Shown: positions 1 to 8,669 of the stretch, one piece after another
Position numbering within the stretch: the first letter of the stretch is position 1
How the letters are laid out: each line of letters begins with the position of its first letter
DNA from: Actinomycetes bacterium
GTDB taxonomy: Bacteria > Actinomycetota > UBA4738 > HRBIN12
DNA length: 44,301 nt
Reading direction: 5' to 3'
Assembly: GCA_021155985.1 (NCBI GenBank)
Contig: JAJNBA010000025.1
Span: 1-44,301 of the forward strand
Made by a program: the position numbers and the translations under genes
Notes under the pieces: model-generated
Told to the model about the DNA's origin: nothing
The model's input: only the letters and a program-made list of their open reading frames with translations
Database searches by the model: none

Positions 1-666
1 GGAGCGGTCCCCGCGCTCGGCGGATGTCGGCCTCGATGCGATGCGCATCGCCAGCGTGCCGATGACCAGGAGCGCCAGCATGCCCGCGAGGAGCCACGGG
101 ACATCTTCCGTGCCCGTGAACGGCAGGGGCCCGGGGCTGGAACCGGAGCCACCCAGCACCGTGGGCGGCGAGGTGCTGGAACCGCCACCGCCTCCCACGG
201 GGGGCGTCGAGGTCGTCGAGCCGCCGCCGCCGCCCGGCGGCGGGGACGAGGGCGGAGGGGACGACGGAGGAGGTGGCGAGGATGGCGGAGGCGGTGAGGA
301 GGGTGGAGGGCTCTCGCTCGGACTCGGACAGTCCGTTCGATCCGTGGTCCCCTCGGTCGAGTAGTAGACGCCCTCGCCGGGCAGGCCGAGCCTGATGCGG
401 AAGAAGTGCGACTCGCCGAGCGGCACGTCGTAGACCCGCTCGACGCGCTCGTCGGGAGCGAGTCGACCCTGGTCTACGAGCCGGCCGTCGATCCTGATGA
501 GCCAGCCGAGCTCGATGTCCGTGGTGTTGTGCGCGCGGAGGATCGTTGTTCCGTCGTCGCAGTTCCCGAGGACGATCTCGACCTCATCGGTGGGCCCGGG
601 GTCGGCGTACGCGGGGAACGCGAACGCGACCACGAGTAGTATCGGAACTACCAGCAGTTTCTTCAC
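1..666 (-). CDS. Secreted LPxTG-type surface protein, C-terminal end outside the window
   Basis: Read on the minus strand from a GTG at 666 preceded by AGGAGGAGGA about 5 bases upstream; 222 codons are visible and the frame is still open at base 1, so the stop lies outside. Residues 1-21 form a signal peptide (MKKLL, hydrophobic core, AYA end). Residues 22-113 are a small extracellular domain with two cysteines (36 and 113) that could form a disulfide. Residues 114-180 are a low-complexity stalk of SSPPPP repeats followed by Gly/Ser. LPFTG lies at 181-185, followed by a hydrophobic segment (about 190-207) and Arg residues. LPxTG, membrane segment and basic tail make a classical sortase sorting signal, so the protein is probably anchored to the cell wall. 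The ligand or role of the exposed domain is unknown to me. It is divergent from acyP. Confidence 0.8.
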   Translation of the reverse strand, partial: MKKLLVVPILLVVAFAFPAYADPGPTDEVEIVLGNCDDGTTILRAHNTTDIELGWLIRIDGRLVDQGRLAPDERVERVYDVPLGESHFFRIRLGLPGEGVYYSTEGTTDRTDCPSPSESPPPSSPPPPSSPPPPSSPPPSSPPPGGGGGSTTSTPPVGGGGGSSTSPPTVLGGSGSSPGPLPFTGTEDVPWLLAGMLALLVIGTLAMRIASRPTSAERGDRS

Positions 667-792
667 CCCATCCTCCTCCTCATGGTGGATCTTCTGTAGG
701 AAGCATGACCTAGAGCGACGTTACCCATGTAGCCGATGGGAAACACCCTCCTCGGACCCTAGGCCCTTCGTCCCACGATGAGACCATAGCCC

Positions 793-1074
793 ATGCGTCG
801 CGTGAGGGTGAAGATTTCGGGGAACGTTCAAGGGGTGTTCTTCCGTACGTCCTGCGCCGATGCGGCGCGGGACGTCGATGTTTCCGGATGGGTTCGCAAC
901 GTCCCTGGTGGGGCGGTCGAAGCGGTGTTCGAAGGAGACGATCGAGACGTGGAAGCGATGCTGAGGTGGTGTCGGGTCGGTCCGCCGCTCGCGCGCGTGG
1001 ATCGGGTTGGATGGGTCGATGAGGCCCCGGCCGGGGAGACCGGGTTCCGCATCGAACGCGAGTCGAGCACCTGA
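793..1074 (+). CDS. acyP: Acylphosphatase
   Basis: Small cytosolic enzyme of 93 residues that hydrolyses acyl phosphates such as carbamoyl phosphate and 1,3-bisphosphoglycerate. The family signature is present: ISGNVQGVFFR near residues 8-18, including the phosphate-binding loop and its Arg, then GWVRNVPGGAVEAVFEG near residues 32-48 with the catalytic Asn at about 36. Length matches the family (about 90-100). ATG at 793 is the natural start because the family begins only a few residues before the first strand. It sits directly upstream of smc, an arrangement common in Actinobacteria and Firmicutes, but smc appears to have its own -10 box in the 56-base gap. Confidence 0.93.
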   Translation: MRRVRVKISGNVQGVFFRTSCADAARDVDVSGWVRNVPGGAVEAVFEGDDRDVEAMLRWCRVGPPLARVDRVGWVDEAPAGETGFRIERESST

Positions 1075-1116
1075 AAAGCACGCCAGCGGTTACCCGGTCG
1101 GGAACCAGACCACTGT

Positions 1117-1122
1117 TAGCAT
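1117..1122 (+). promoter_or_regulatory. Putative -10 box for leaderless smc transcript
   Basis: TAGCAT ends 8 bases before the smc ATG at 1131, and no purine-rich ribosome binding site lies between them. The same TANNNT arrangement occurs before eleven other first genes in this window, so I read it as a -10 hexamer that places the transcription start at or next to the start codon. No convincing -35 was seen. Confidence 0.5.
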
Positions 1123-1130
1123 CGCGCCGC

Positions 1131-4100
1131 ATGTTCTTGCGACAGATCCAGATCCGCGGGTTCAAGTCCTTCGCGGACAAGACCGTCCTGGAGTTCATCC
1201 CAGGCGTCAGCGTGATCGTGGGTCCCAACGGTTCCGGGAAGTCGAACCTCGTCGATGCGATCAGTTGGGCCCTCGGGGAACAGGGCGCCCGGGCGCTCCG
1301 CGGCGGTCAGATGGCCGACGTGATCTTCGCCGGGACCCCGAGCCGACCCGCGCTCGGGATGGCCGAGGTCAAGCTCGTGATCGACAACGAGGCCGGCCTG
1401 ATCCCGGTGCCGATGTCCGAGATCGAGGTGAGCCGCTCGATCTTCCGTTCGGGCGACAGCGAGTACCGGATCAACGGGAAGCTCGTCCGTCTGCTCGACG
1501 TCCAGGAGCTCCTGAGCGAGTCCGGGATAGGCAGGGCGCTGCACACGGTGGTCGGCCAGGGCCAGCTCGAGGAGGTCCTCCTCTCCCGGCCAGAGGACCG
1601 CCGGAAGTACATCGAGGAGGCGGCGGGCATCGCGAAGCACCGCCGCCGCAAGGAACGCGCGGAGCGCAAGCTCGCGGGTCTGGACCACGATCTGCTCCGG
1701 CTCCAGGACGTGATGACCGAGCTCCGCCGCCAGCTGAAGCCGCTCCGACAGCAAGCGGAGATGGCCAGGAAACACGAAACGCTGACCGCTCAGGCGGAGG
1801 AACTCTCCCGCAAGCTCGCGGCCGCCCGGCTCCGGGGCCTGCTCGCCGAGCGCGAACGGAGGCAAGGCGGCTGGGACGAAGGCCTCGCGCAGCGGCAGGA
1901 GGCCCGCGCCCGGCTCGATGCCCTGGATGCCGAGGTGCTGGCGGGGGCGGAGGCGCGAGCTGCCGCCGCTCGCCGCCTCGCCGACGTCGAGCTCCGGTTC
2001 CGGGATGCCCAGGCGGACCGGACCGAAGCCGAGCAGGTGTTCCGCGGCGCTCTCGATCTCGAGGGCTCGGCGCGTCAAGCGCTCGCTTCCCAAGCGGGGA
2101 GCGCGGCCCGGATCGACGCGATCGAGGCCGAGCTCGCCCGCGTCGAGACGGACCTCGAGCGGACCGTGAGGGAGCTCGTGGACCGGGAGCGCGAGCTCGA
2201 GGAGGCGGAGACGGCGTTCCGGGACGCCGACCAGCACCGGCGTGAGATCGACGAGCTCCGCCGGCGGGCCGGCGAAGAGGCCGTCGGGCGCCGGGTCGAG
2301 GTCGAGGCGCTCGAGCGCGCGATCTCCTCGGGCGAGCGGGAAGGAGATCGCCTCGAAACGGAGCTCGCGGCCGTGCGCGATCGGCTCGCCGCGCTCCGGA
2401 CCGAACGCGAAGGGATCGAGGCGGACATCGAGAGCCTCGACGGCCAGACGTCCCCGCTCGCCGAGCGCCGCACACAGCTCGAGAACGAACGGAGGCGCGC
2501 GATCGAGAAGGTGGAGGAGCTCGACGACATCGAGCGGCGGCAGCAGTCTCGTCTTGAGCTGCTGGACGCGCGCCGGCGAGACATCGAGGAGACCCCGGGG
2601 TCTCGCTTCCTGAAGACGCACCGTGGCCGCGCCGCCGGCGTGTTGAAGGATCTCGTCCGGGCGGAGCCGGGCCTGGAGCGCGCGTTGCTCGCCGCGCTCG
2701 GGCCGCTCGCCGACGCCGTCGTCTTCGAGGATCGAGAGCACGCCCTCGCCGCGACGCCCGACGGCGACGGAGCGATCCTCGCGATCGCCGCCGGCGGGCC
2801 CGTCCCCCAAGGACTGTCAGGGGAACGACCGCTGCTCTCCGTGGTAGATGCGGATCCGGCCGCCCGAGGGATCGTCAGCACCGTGCTGCGCGACGTCTAC
2901 CTCGCGAGCTCCACCGAGGAAGCGGCCGAGAAGCAGGACGCCCACCCGGGGGCGTCGTTCGTCACGTCCGACGGGACCCTCGTGGGGCCGGCCGTCATCC
3001 ATACGCCGAAGGCGACCGATGGCCGCGCCCGCGAGATCCGCGCAGAGCTCCAGATCCTCGCGCACGATCTCGCCGGGACGAGGAGCCGGCTGCGGCCGCA
3101 GCGGCAGCGTTTGGAGGAGACGTCGGAGGAGATCGACTTCCTGAACCAGCAGATCGAAGCGGCCGATGCCGACATCACGTCGGCGGCCGAGCGTCTGGCG
3201 GTCATCGAGCGAGACCTGGCCGCGGCGGGCACCGAGGAGGACCTGGTCTCCGAACGCCTGCGTGGCGTGCGCGACGCCCAGGCGGTCACGCGGAGCCGTC
3301 TCGCCGAGCTCGGACCGGCCGGTCCGGAGTCGATCCCGGAGCTGCCGCCGCTCCCGCAGCCGCCCGTCCAAGCCAGGGTCATGGTGGAAACGCTTCGGCG
3401 CGACCGTGCCTCGCTCGACGCGCGTCTCGCGCGGCTCCGAGCCGAGCGAGACGAGGCGACGGCGCAGGACCCACTCCAGCTCCGGTCGGCGTTGGAGCAG
3501 GCGGAGGAGGCGAGGGTCTCCGCCGAGCGAGCCGCCGCCGACGCGGAGGAACGAGCCGCCGCGGCGGCCGACGAGCGGGACGCTGCCGGGACGGCGGAGC
3601 GCGCGGCCGCGGCCGCCGAGGCGGAGATCAACAAGGCATGGAGGGAGGCTTCGACCGAGCTCGACCGGCTCCGCGAGACCTACGAGGACGACGACCGGCT
3701 CCGCGGCGACATCGAGCGAAGGGTCCGCGACGCTGAGCGGCTGCTCCGCGAGGGACACGGGCTCGAACCGGAGGCCGCGCTAAAGATGGTGACGGAGGAC
3801 GACTCGGTTCAGTCCCTGGAGAAGGCGAGCGAGCTCGTCCAACGGCGCCTCGGCCTCCTCGGGCGCGTCAACCTCCTCGCGACGGGCGAGTTCGAGGCGG
3901 TGCAGGAGCGTCACGACTTCATGCAGCGCGAGCTCGACGACGTCCGCACGGCGCGCCGGGACCTGCTGGAGCTCGTCGCGCAGGTGGATCGGGAGATCCA
4001 GGAGAGCTTCGACGCGGCGTTCCGCGACGTCGCGGGCCAGTTCGAGCGATTCGTGAAGGAGCTCTTCCCGGGCGGGGAAGGACGCCTCGTCCTCACGGAC

Positions 4101-4529
4101 CCCGCCCATCCGCTGGAGGCGGGGATCGAGATCGAGGCGAGTCCCGGCCGCAAGCGCGTCAAGCGGATCTCCCTCCTCTCGGGAGGGGAACGGTCCCTGG
4201 CGGCGCTCGCGTTCCTCTTCGCGATCTTCACCGCGCGGCCTTCTCCCTTCTATCTGATGGATGAGGTGGAGCCCGCGCTCGACGACCTGAACCTCCATCG
4301 GTTCCTCCGGCTGGTGGCGGGATTCGCCCGCGACGCCCAGGTGATGATCGTCACGCACCAGAAGCGCACGATGGAGATCGCGTCGATGATGTACGGCGTC
4401 TCCCTGAACAAGGACGGAACCACGAAGATCCTCTGCCAACGCCTGGAGCATCCGGAGGTGCCGCCGGATCCGGGCGACGCAGCGTCTCCCGGGCTGGTCG
4501 AGATGCCAGAGAGCGAGCGGGTCGGCTAG
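1131..4529 (+). CDS. smc: Chromosome segregation/condensation ATPase SMC
   Basis: Core of the bacterial condensin that compacts and segregates the chromosome with ScpA and ScpB. The 1132-residue protein has the full SMC plan: N-terminal head with Walker A GPNGSGKS at 31-38, a long charged coiled coil (about 165-500), a hinge region around 500-620, a second coiled coil, and a C-terminal head with the ABC signature LSGGE at 1016-1020, Walker B FYLMDE at 1040-1045 and the H-loop region VTHQK shortly after. It is slightly shorter than the usual 1170-1190 residues. The tail after the head is Pro/Glu-rich and probably disordered. ftsY follows after 9 bases, the widespread smc-ftsY pairing. The start is the ATG 8 bases after the TAGCAT box. 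Confidence 0.97.
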   Translation: MFLRQIQIRGFKSFADKTVLEFIPGVSVIVGPNGSGKSNLVDAISWALGEQGARALRGGQMADVIFAGTPSRPALGMAEVKLVIDNEAGLIPVPMSEIEVSRSIFRSGDSEYRINGKLVRLLDVQELLSESGIGRALHTVVGQGQLEEVLLSRPEDRRKYIEEAAGIAKHRRRKERAERKLAGLDHDLLRLQDVMTELRRQLKPLRQQAEMARKHETLTAQAEELSRKLAAARLRGLLAERERRQGGWDEGLAQRQEARARLDALDAEVLAGAEARAAAARRLADVELRFRDAQADRTEAEQVFRGALDLEGSARQALASQAGSAARIDAIEAELARVETDLERTVRELVDRERELEEAETAFRDADQHRREIDELRRRAGEEAVGRRVEVEALERAISSGEREGDRLETELAAVRDRLAALRTEREGIEADIESLDGQTSPLAERRTQLENERRRAIEKVEELDDIERRQQSRLELLDARRRDIEETPGSRFLKTHRGRAAGVLKDLVRAEPGLERALLAALGPLADAVVFEDREHALAATPDGDGAILAIAAGGPVPQGLSGERPLLSVVDADPAARGIVSTVLRDVYLASSTEEAAEKQDAHPGASFVTSDGTLVGPAVIHTPKATDGRAREIRAELQILAHDLAGTRSRLRPQRQRLEETSEEIDFLNQQIEAADADITSAAERLAVIERDLAAAGTEEDLVSERLRGVRDAQAVTRSRLAELGPAGPESIPELPPLPQPPVQARVMVETLRRDRASLDARLARLRAERDEATAQDPLQLRSALEQAEEARVSAERAAADAEERAAAAADERDAAGTAERAAAAAEAEINKAWREASTELDRLRETYEDDDRLRGDIERRVRDAERLLREGHGLEPEAALKMVTEDDSVQSLEKASELVQRRLGLLGRVNLLATGEFEAVQERHDFMQRELDDVRTARRDLLELVAQVDREIQESFDAAFRDVAGQFERFVKELFPGGEGRLVLTDPAHPLEAGIEIEASPGRKRVKRISLLSGGERSLAALAFLFAIFTARPSPFYLMDEVEPALDDLNLHRFLRLVAGFARDAQVMIVTHQKRTMEIASMMYGVSLNKDGTTKILCQRLEHPEVPPDPGDAASPGLVEMPESERVG

Positions 4530-4538
4530 CGTCCGGGC

Positions 4539-5534
4539 GTGGAGATCTTCGTCGCCATCCTGTTCGTCTGTCTCGCCGTCGGGATCGTCTTCGTCCGACT
4601 CTCCAGCGTACGGAAGGAAGCCGAACGACTCCGCGATGAACCCGAGGTGGAGATCTCGGCGCCGACGATCGAGGCGCCCGCGCCAGAACCGCGAGAGCGT
4701 CTCGGGACGCGCGTCCGGACCCTCCTGTCGCGTGGCGGGACCGAGGCATGGGAGGCGCTCCATGACCTCCTGCTGAAGGCGGACGTCGGTCCCTCGGCGG
4801 CCGCCCGGCTCGTGGAACGGGTCCGTGCGCGCTGGTCGCGGGAGGCTGACGCGGAATCGCTGCTCCGCGAGGAGATGGTCGAGATCCTGGGCCCGGATTC
4901 GCGACTCTCCCTGCCGGATGAAGGGCTCGGCGTGATCCTGGTGGTGGGGGTCAACGGGTCGGGGAAGACGACGACGATCGGCAAGCTGGCGAGGCGTCTC
5001 GCCGGTGAAGGCCGGACCGTGAGTATCGCCGGCGCCGACACGTTCCGTGCCGCCGCCGGCGAGCAGCTCGAGGTCTGGGCGGTGCGTGCGGGTGCACACA
5101 TCGTCTCGCAGGAACGAGGTGCCGATCCCGGCTCCGTCGTGTTCGACGCCGTGAAGTCGGCCGTCGCGAGGGGCTCTGACGTCCTGATCGTCGACACGGC
5201 GGGGCGACTCCATACGAAGACACCGCTGATGGACGAGCTGCAGAAGATCGGGCGGGTGGCAAGGAAGGCGGGCGCGTCGGTCACCGAGACCCTGCTCGTG
5301 CTCGATGCCACGACGGGCCAGAATGGGATCGCCCAGGCCAAAGCATTCACCGAGGCGGTGAACGTCTCTGGGATCGTCCTGACGAAGCTCGACGGAACCG
5401 CGAAGGGCGGGGTCGTGCTGGCGGTACGCGAGGAGCTCGGTGTCCCGGTGCGGCTCGTGGGCACCGGTGAGGGTCCGGACGACATCCAACCGTTCCGCGC
5501 GGAGATCTTCGCGAACAGGATCCTGGCCTCGTGA
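4539..5534 (+). CDS. ftsY: Signal recognition particle receptor FtsY
   Basis: SRP receptor GTPase that docks ribosome-nascent-chain complexes bound to Ffh onto the membrane. The 331-residue protein begins at GTG with a hydrophobic N-terminal helix (residues 1-21), unlike the soluble acidic A domain of E. coli FtsY, and a short acidic linker. The NG domain follows: four-helix N domain about 55-125, P-loop GVNGSGKT at 137-144, the insertion-box motif around DTFRAAAGEQL (167-177), G3 DTAGR at 219-223, and G4 TKLD at 282-285. A membrane helix at the N-terminus is typical of actinobacterial FtsY. The gene overlaps the following receiver gene by 4 bases, so the two are probably cotranslated. Confidence 0.96.
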   Translation: MEIFVAILFVCLAVGIVFVRLSSVRKEAERLRDEPEVEISAPTIEAPAPEPRERLGTRVRTLLSRGGTEAWEALHDLLLKADVGPSAAARLVERVRARWSREADAESLLREEMVEILGPDSRLSLPDEGLGVILVVGVNGSGKTTTIGKLARRLAGEGRTVSIAGADTFRAAAGEQLEVWAVRAGAHIVSQERGADPGSVVFDAVKSAVARGSDVLIVDTAGRLHTKTPLMDELQKIGRVARKAGASVTETLLVLDATTGQNGIAQAKAFTEAVNVSGIVLTKLDGTAKGGVVLAVREELGVPVRLVGTGEGPDDIQPFRAEIFANRILAS

Positions 5535-5917
5535 GCAGGCGGATCTTGATCGTCGAGGATCACCCGACGATGCGGGAGGCGATGCGCCTCGTCCTCGAGC
5601 GCGAGGGGTTCGTCATCGACGAGGCGTCAGACGGCGACCAGGCGCTCGCCGCGGTGCGGCTCGAGGCACCGGACCTGGTCCTCCTCGATATGAGCATCCC
5701 GGGCACGGCCGGCCCAGAGGTGCTCGCCGCCATCAAGAGCGATCCCTCCACGTCGCAGGTGCGGGTGATCGTGGTGACGGCGACCGGTGAGGAGGGCAGG
5801 TCGGCCGCCATGGCAGGGGGCGCGGACCATTACTTCACGAAGCCGTTCAGCCCGATCGCCCTCCTCCAAGCCGTGGAGGAGGTCATGGGGACGGAGACGG
5901 ACGGGCCCGACGGGTAG
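5531..5917 (+). CDS. Stand-alone response-regulator receiver protein
   Basis: A 128-residue CheY-like receiver domain with no output domain. The acidic pocket (E9, D10), the phospho-acceptor D53 in VLLDMSIPG, T83 in VVTAT and K104 in FTKPFSP are all present, so phosphorylation should be possible. The GTG start overlaps the ftsY stop (GTGA), and the gene lies between ftsY and ffh, an unusual place for a signalling protein. No histidine kinase is adjacent; the nearest, at about 33.4 kb, has its own regulator. Possible roles are a phosphate sink, a phosphorelay intermediate or a protein-interaction switch; the sequence does not tell which. Confidence 0.93.
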   Translation: MSRRILIVEDHPTMREAMRLVLEREGFVIDEASDGDQALAAVRLEAPDLVLLDMSIPGTAGPEVLAAIKSDPSTSQVRVIVVTATGEEGRSAAMAGGADHYFTKPFSPIALLQAVEEVMGTETDGPDG

Positions 5918-6001
5918 GATGCCGGTTCTCACCGGCTGCTCGGCCAGGAACGCGGCGGGGCCGCCGGTTCGCCAGGGACGCCCGAAGGAAGATCTCTCTC
6001 G
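5915..6001 (+). promoter_or_regulatory. ffh leader with possible -10 box and hairpins
   Basis: TAGGAT at 5915-5920 overlaps the stop codon of the receiver gene and resembles the -10 boxes before other first genes here. It is followed at once by a hairpin, GCCGGT-TCTC-ACCGGC (5921-5936), and a second GC-rich inverted repeat (GGCGG/CCGCC). A GAAGGAAG ribosome binding site lies about 10 bases before the ffh ATG. The hairpins could be a structured leader, but no T-run follows, so I do not call a terminator. Confidence 0.35.
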
Positions 6002-7360
6002 ATGTTCGACACGCTGACCGCGAAGCTCGACGGCACGTTCAAGAAGCTGCGCTCCCGCGGAAAGCTGCATCCGAAGCAGGTCGACAACGCCCTCGACGAC
6101 ATGCGTACGGCCTTGCTCGAGGCTGACGTCGCGCTCGAGGTGGCCGATGCCTTCCTCGGTCGGGTCCGGACCCGTGCGCTCTCCGAGGAGGTCATGAAGA
6201 GCCTCACGCCGGCGCAGCAGGTGATCAAGGTCGTTCGGGACGAGCTGCAGGCGACACTGGGTGGCGAGCACGTGCGGTTCGTGGTGCCTTCGGCGCGGAG
6301 GGCCGTGGTGATGATGGCGGGGGTCCAAGGTTCGGGGAAGACGACGGCCTGCGCGAAGCTGGCCTTCCGCCTCAAGAAGGACGGCCGTCGCCCGGTGCTG
6401 GTCGCGGCGGATCTCGAGCGTCCGGCGGCGGTCGAGCAGCTGTTCACCCTGGGGAGAGAGATCGGCGTGCCCGTGGTGTCCGAGGGCCGCGATCCCGTCA
6501 AGGTGGCCAAGGCAGCCTTGAAGGAGGCGGACCGGAAGGGGTACGACGTGGTGATCGTCGATACGGCCGGTCGGCTGCACGTCGACGAGGAGATGATGCG
6601 GCAGGCACGGCGGATCCGCGACGTCGTGAAGCCCGATCACGTCTTGATGGCGTGCGACGCGATGACCGGACAGGATGCCGTGATCCAGGCGCGCGCGTTC
6701 CTGGCCGAGGTCGAGACGACCGGCTTCATCCTCACCAAGCTCGACGGCGACGCGCGCGGCGGCGCAGCGCTCTCGATCACGGCGGTCACCGGCAAGCCGG
6801 TGTTCTTCGCGGGGGTGGGGGAGAAGCCGGCGGACCTCGAGGAGTTCCACCCCGACCGGATGGCCGGCAGGATCCTCGGGATGGGTGACGTGCTCAGCCT
6901 GATCGACAAGGCCACGGACACCCTGGACGCCGACGAGGCGAAGGCATCCGCCGAGAAGATGCTCCAGGGAGCGTTCACCCTCGAGGACTTCCTCGGGCAG
7001 CTCCGGCAGATGCGGCAACTCGGACCGATCCAGGACCTGCTCAAGATGCTCCCGGGCATGCCGGGAGGCAAGAGCGCATTCAAGGACCTCGCGGACCAGG
7101 TGGACGAGAACAAGCTCCGGCAGGCCGAGGCCCTGATCCTGTCCATGACGCCGGACGAGCGACGGAATCCCGGTATCATCTCCGGGTCTCGCCGCCTGCG
7201 GATCGCCCGCGGGGCGGGCTCCACCACCTCCGACGTCAACACGCTCCTGAAGGACTTCGAGGGCGCGAGGAAGATGATGCGGACGATGATGGGCGGCGGG
7301 AAGGGCTTTCCGGGCATGTTCACGATGCCACCGAAGGCAGCGAGAGGGCCGAAGCGCTAG
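6002..7360 (+). CDS. ffh: Signal recognition particle protein Ffh (SRP54)
   Basis: GTPase of the bacterial SRP that binds signal sequences and 4.5S RNA and delivers nascent membrane proteins to FtsY. The 452-residue protein has an N domain (about 1-90), P-loop GVQGSGKT at 107-114, [11 protein letters not shown] insertion-box region, [24 protein letters not shown], and a Met-rich M domain from about residue 310 with LPGMPGG and the signal-binding Met residues. The C-terminus is shorter and less Met-rich than in some actinobacteria. The start at ATG 6002 fits the family N-terminus ([10 protein letters not shown]). rpsP follows after 16 bases, a common ffh-rpsP arrangement. Confidence 0.97.
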   Translation: MFDTLTAKLDGTFKKLRSRGKLHPKQVDNALDDMRTALLEADVALEVADAFLGRVRTRALSEEVMKSLTPAQQVIKVVRDELQATLGGEHVRFVVPSARRAVVMMAGVQGSGKTTACAKLAFRLKKDGRRPVLVAADLERPAAVEQLFTLGREIGVPVVSEGRDPVKVAKAALKEADRKGYDVVIVDTAGRLHVDEEMMRQARRIRDVVKPDHVLMACDAMTGQDAVIQARAFLAEVETTGFILTKLDGDARGGAALSITAVTGKPVFFAGVGEKPADLEEFHPDRMAGRILGMGDVLSLIDKATDTLDADEAKASAEKMLQGAFTLEDFLGQLRQMRQLGPIQDLLKMLPGMPGGKSAFKDLADQVDENKLRQAEALILSMTPDERRNPGIISGSRRLRIARGAGSTTSDVNTLLKDFEGARKMMRTMMGGGKGFPGMFTMPPKAARGPKR

Positions 7361-7376
7361 CGAGAGGAACGCGGAG

Positions 7377-7910
7377 ATGACGACCAGGATCCGGCTGCGG
7401 AGGATGGGCTCGAACAAGCGCCCGTTCTTTCGCGTCGTGGTGGCCGACCAGCGGAGCCCCCGCGATGGCCGTTTCATCGAGAACATCGGCAAGTACCACC
7501 CTCTCGACGATCCGAGCGTGATCGAGATCGATCCGGACCGCGCGCTGCACTGGCTGCGCGTCGGCGCCCAGCCGTCCGATCAGGTCCGCAACCTGATGCG
7601 GAAGATCGGGATCTGGGACGAGTTCGTGAAGGAGCGCCCGTCCGCGGCGCCGGCTCCGTCGAAGGAACGACCCGACAAGCCGAAGATCTCCAAGAAGGCG
7701 AAGGCGAAGGCCGAGGCCGCCGCGGCGCAGCCCGAGACGCCTCCGGCCGACGAGCCCCAGGCGGTCGAGGGGGAGCCCGCGATCGCGGAGGCAGACGCCG
7801 CCGAAGCCGTCGAGGCCGTGGAGGGCTCACCCGACGCGACGGTCGGTGACACCGCTGCAGACGCGCCCGCGGACGACACCCCCGCCGCCGAGGCGCCCGA
7901 GGGATCGTGA
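7377..7910 (+). CDS. rpsP: 30S ribosomal protein bS16 with acidic C-terminal tail
   Basis: Structural protein of the small subunit. Residues 1-85 are canonical bS16: [33 protein letters not shown], and [19 protein letters not shown]. The remaining 90 or so residues form an Ala/Pro/Glu tail: first a Lys-rich patch ([14 protein letters not shown]), then an acidic, Ala-rich stretch to the end. At 177 residues it is twice the E. coli length; extended S16 proteins are known in actinobacteria. bL19 and uS2 in this window carry similar acidic tails. The stop overlaps the khpA GTG by 4 bases. Confidence 0.97.
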   Translation: MTTRIRLRRMGSNKRPFFRVVVADQRSPRDGRFIENIGKYHPLDDPSVIEIDPDRALHWLRVGAQPSDQVRNLMRKIGIWDEFVKERPSAAPAPSKERPDKPKISKKAKAKAEAAAAQPETPPADEPQAVEGEPAIAEADAAEAVEAVEGSPDATVGDTAADAPADDTPAAEAPEGS

Positions 7911-8137
7911 AGGACCTCGTCGAGTTCCTCGTCCTGGAGTTGGTCGATGAACCCGACGCAGTCACCGTCGAGGAGTCGTTCGACGACCGGGGACCTCGAT
8001 ACCGGGTACGCGTCGCCCCCGAAGACATGGGCAAGGTGATCGGCCGCGGAGGCCGGACGGCCAAGGCGATCCGCACCGTCGTGCGCGCAGCCGCGCAGCG
8101 CCAGGGACACGGCGCGATGGTGGACATCGAAGACTGA
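7907..8137 (+). CDS. khpA: KH-domain RNA-binding protein KhpA
   Basis: A 76-residue protein made of a single KH domain with the GxxG loop in [16 protein letters not shown] (about 44-59). KhpA-type proteins (formerly YlqC) bind RNA, often with KhpB/Jag, and affect cell elongation and ribosome-related functions. The gene lies between rpsP and rimM, its usual place in Actinobacteria and Firmicutes. GTG start overlaps rpsP (GTGA); rimM starts one base after its stop. The N-terminal [18 protein letters not shown] is the typical start of this family. Confidence 0.93.
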   Translation: MKDLVEFLVLELVDEPDAVTVEESFDDRGPRYRVRVAPEDMGKVIGRGGRTAKAIRTVVRAAAQRQGHGAMVDIED

Positions 8138-8138
8138 G

Positions 8139-8669
8139 GTGGACGAGCCGACCGTCGTCGTCGGCGTCGTGACGGGCGTGCACGGTCTCCGCGGCGAGGT
8201 CTCCGTTCAGAACCGTTCCGACAACCCCGATCGATGGACGCCGGGAGGCACCGTGTTCCGTGAGAACGGCGCCGCGCTCACGATCTCCGCGAGCCGCCGT
8301 CACGGACGCCGGCTGCTGGTGAGCTTCGGCGGCGTCTCCGACCGGAGCAGTGCCGAGGCCCTCCGCGGAAACGTTCTCGTGGTGCCGGAAAGCTGGCTCC
8401 CCGACCTCCCCGAAGGCGAGTGGTGGGCCCATCAGCTCGAGGGGTGCGTGGTCCGGACCGTGTCCGGCCGGATCCTCGGAGTGGTCAGGGAGGTGATCCC
8501 GAATCCGGCGAACGACCTGTGGGTCGCGGTCGACGACGACGGTCGGGAGACGCTGGTGCCCGCCCTCGCGGACCTCCTGATCGCCGTCGACGTCGCGGCC
8601 CGCTCGATCCTCGTCGACGACGTGCCCGGGCTCACCGCACCCGAGGAGCCGGAGGACCAGCAGGGTTAG
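8139..8669 (+). CDS. rimM: 16S rRNA processing / ribosome maturation factor RimM
   Basis: Assembly factor that binds uS19 and helps mature the 3' domain of 16S rRNA. The 176-residue protein has the RimM N-terminal beta-barrel (VGVVTGVHGLRGEVSVQ at the start) and the C-terminal PRC-barrel domain around residues 100-165 (LEGCVVRT...GRILGVVREVIPNPANDLWVA). GTG start one base after the khpA stop. In most bacteria trmD follows rimM directly; here a 3.6-kb inverted block intervenes. The stop codon interlocks with that of the convergent Crp-family gene (TAG at 8667-8669; TTA, read as TAA on the other strand, at 8666-8668). Confidence 0.95.
   Translation: MDEPTVVVGVVTGVHGLRGEVSVQNRSDNPDRWTPGGTVFRENGAALTISASRRHGRRLLVSFGGVSDRSSAEALRGNVLVVPESWLPDLPEGEWWAHQLEGCVVRTVSGRILGVVREVIPNPANDLWVAVDDDGRETLVPALADLLIAVDVAARSILVDDVPGLTAPEEPEDQQG

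Noticed and set aside
41-364. Plus-strand Pro/Gly-rich frame
   Set aside because: It is the complement of the Pro/Ser stalk of the minus-strand LPFTG gene; no ribosome binding site and no sensible protein.
1116-2810. Minus-strand 564-codon frame across smc
   Set aside because: Antisense shadow caused by high GC; smc on the plus strand has all motifs.
3780-5489. Minus-strand 569-codon frame across smc/ftsY
   Set aside because: Spans two real genes on the other strand; His/Arg/Asp-rich nonsense composition.
5921-6001. Possible 4.5S SRP RNA before ffh
   Set aside because: GGTTC, CCAGG and GAAGGAAG strings recall the SRP RNA core, but the GGAA loop and AGCAG partner are not in the right order and the GAAGGAAG works as the ffh ribosome binding site.
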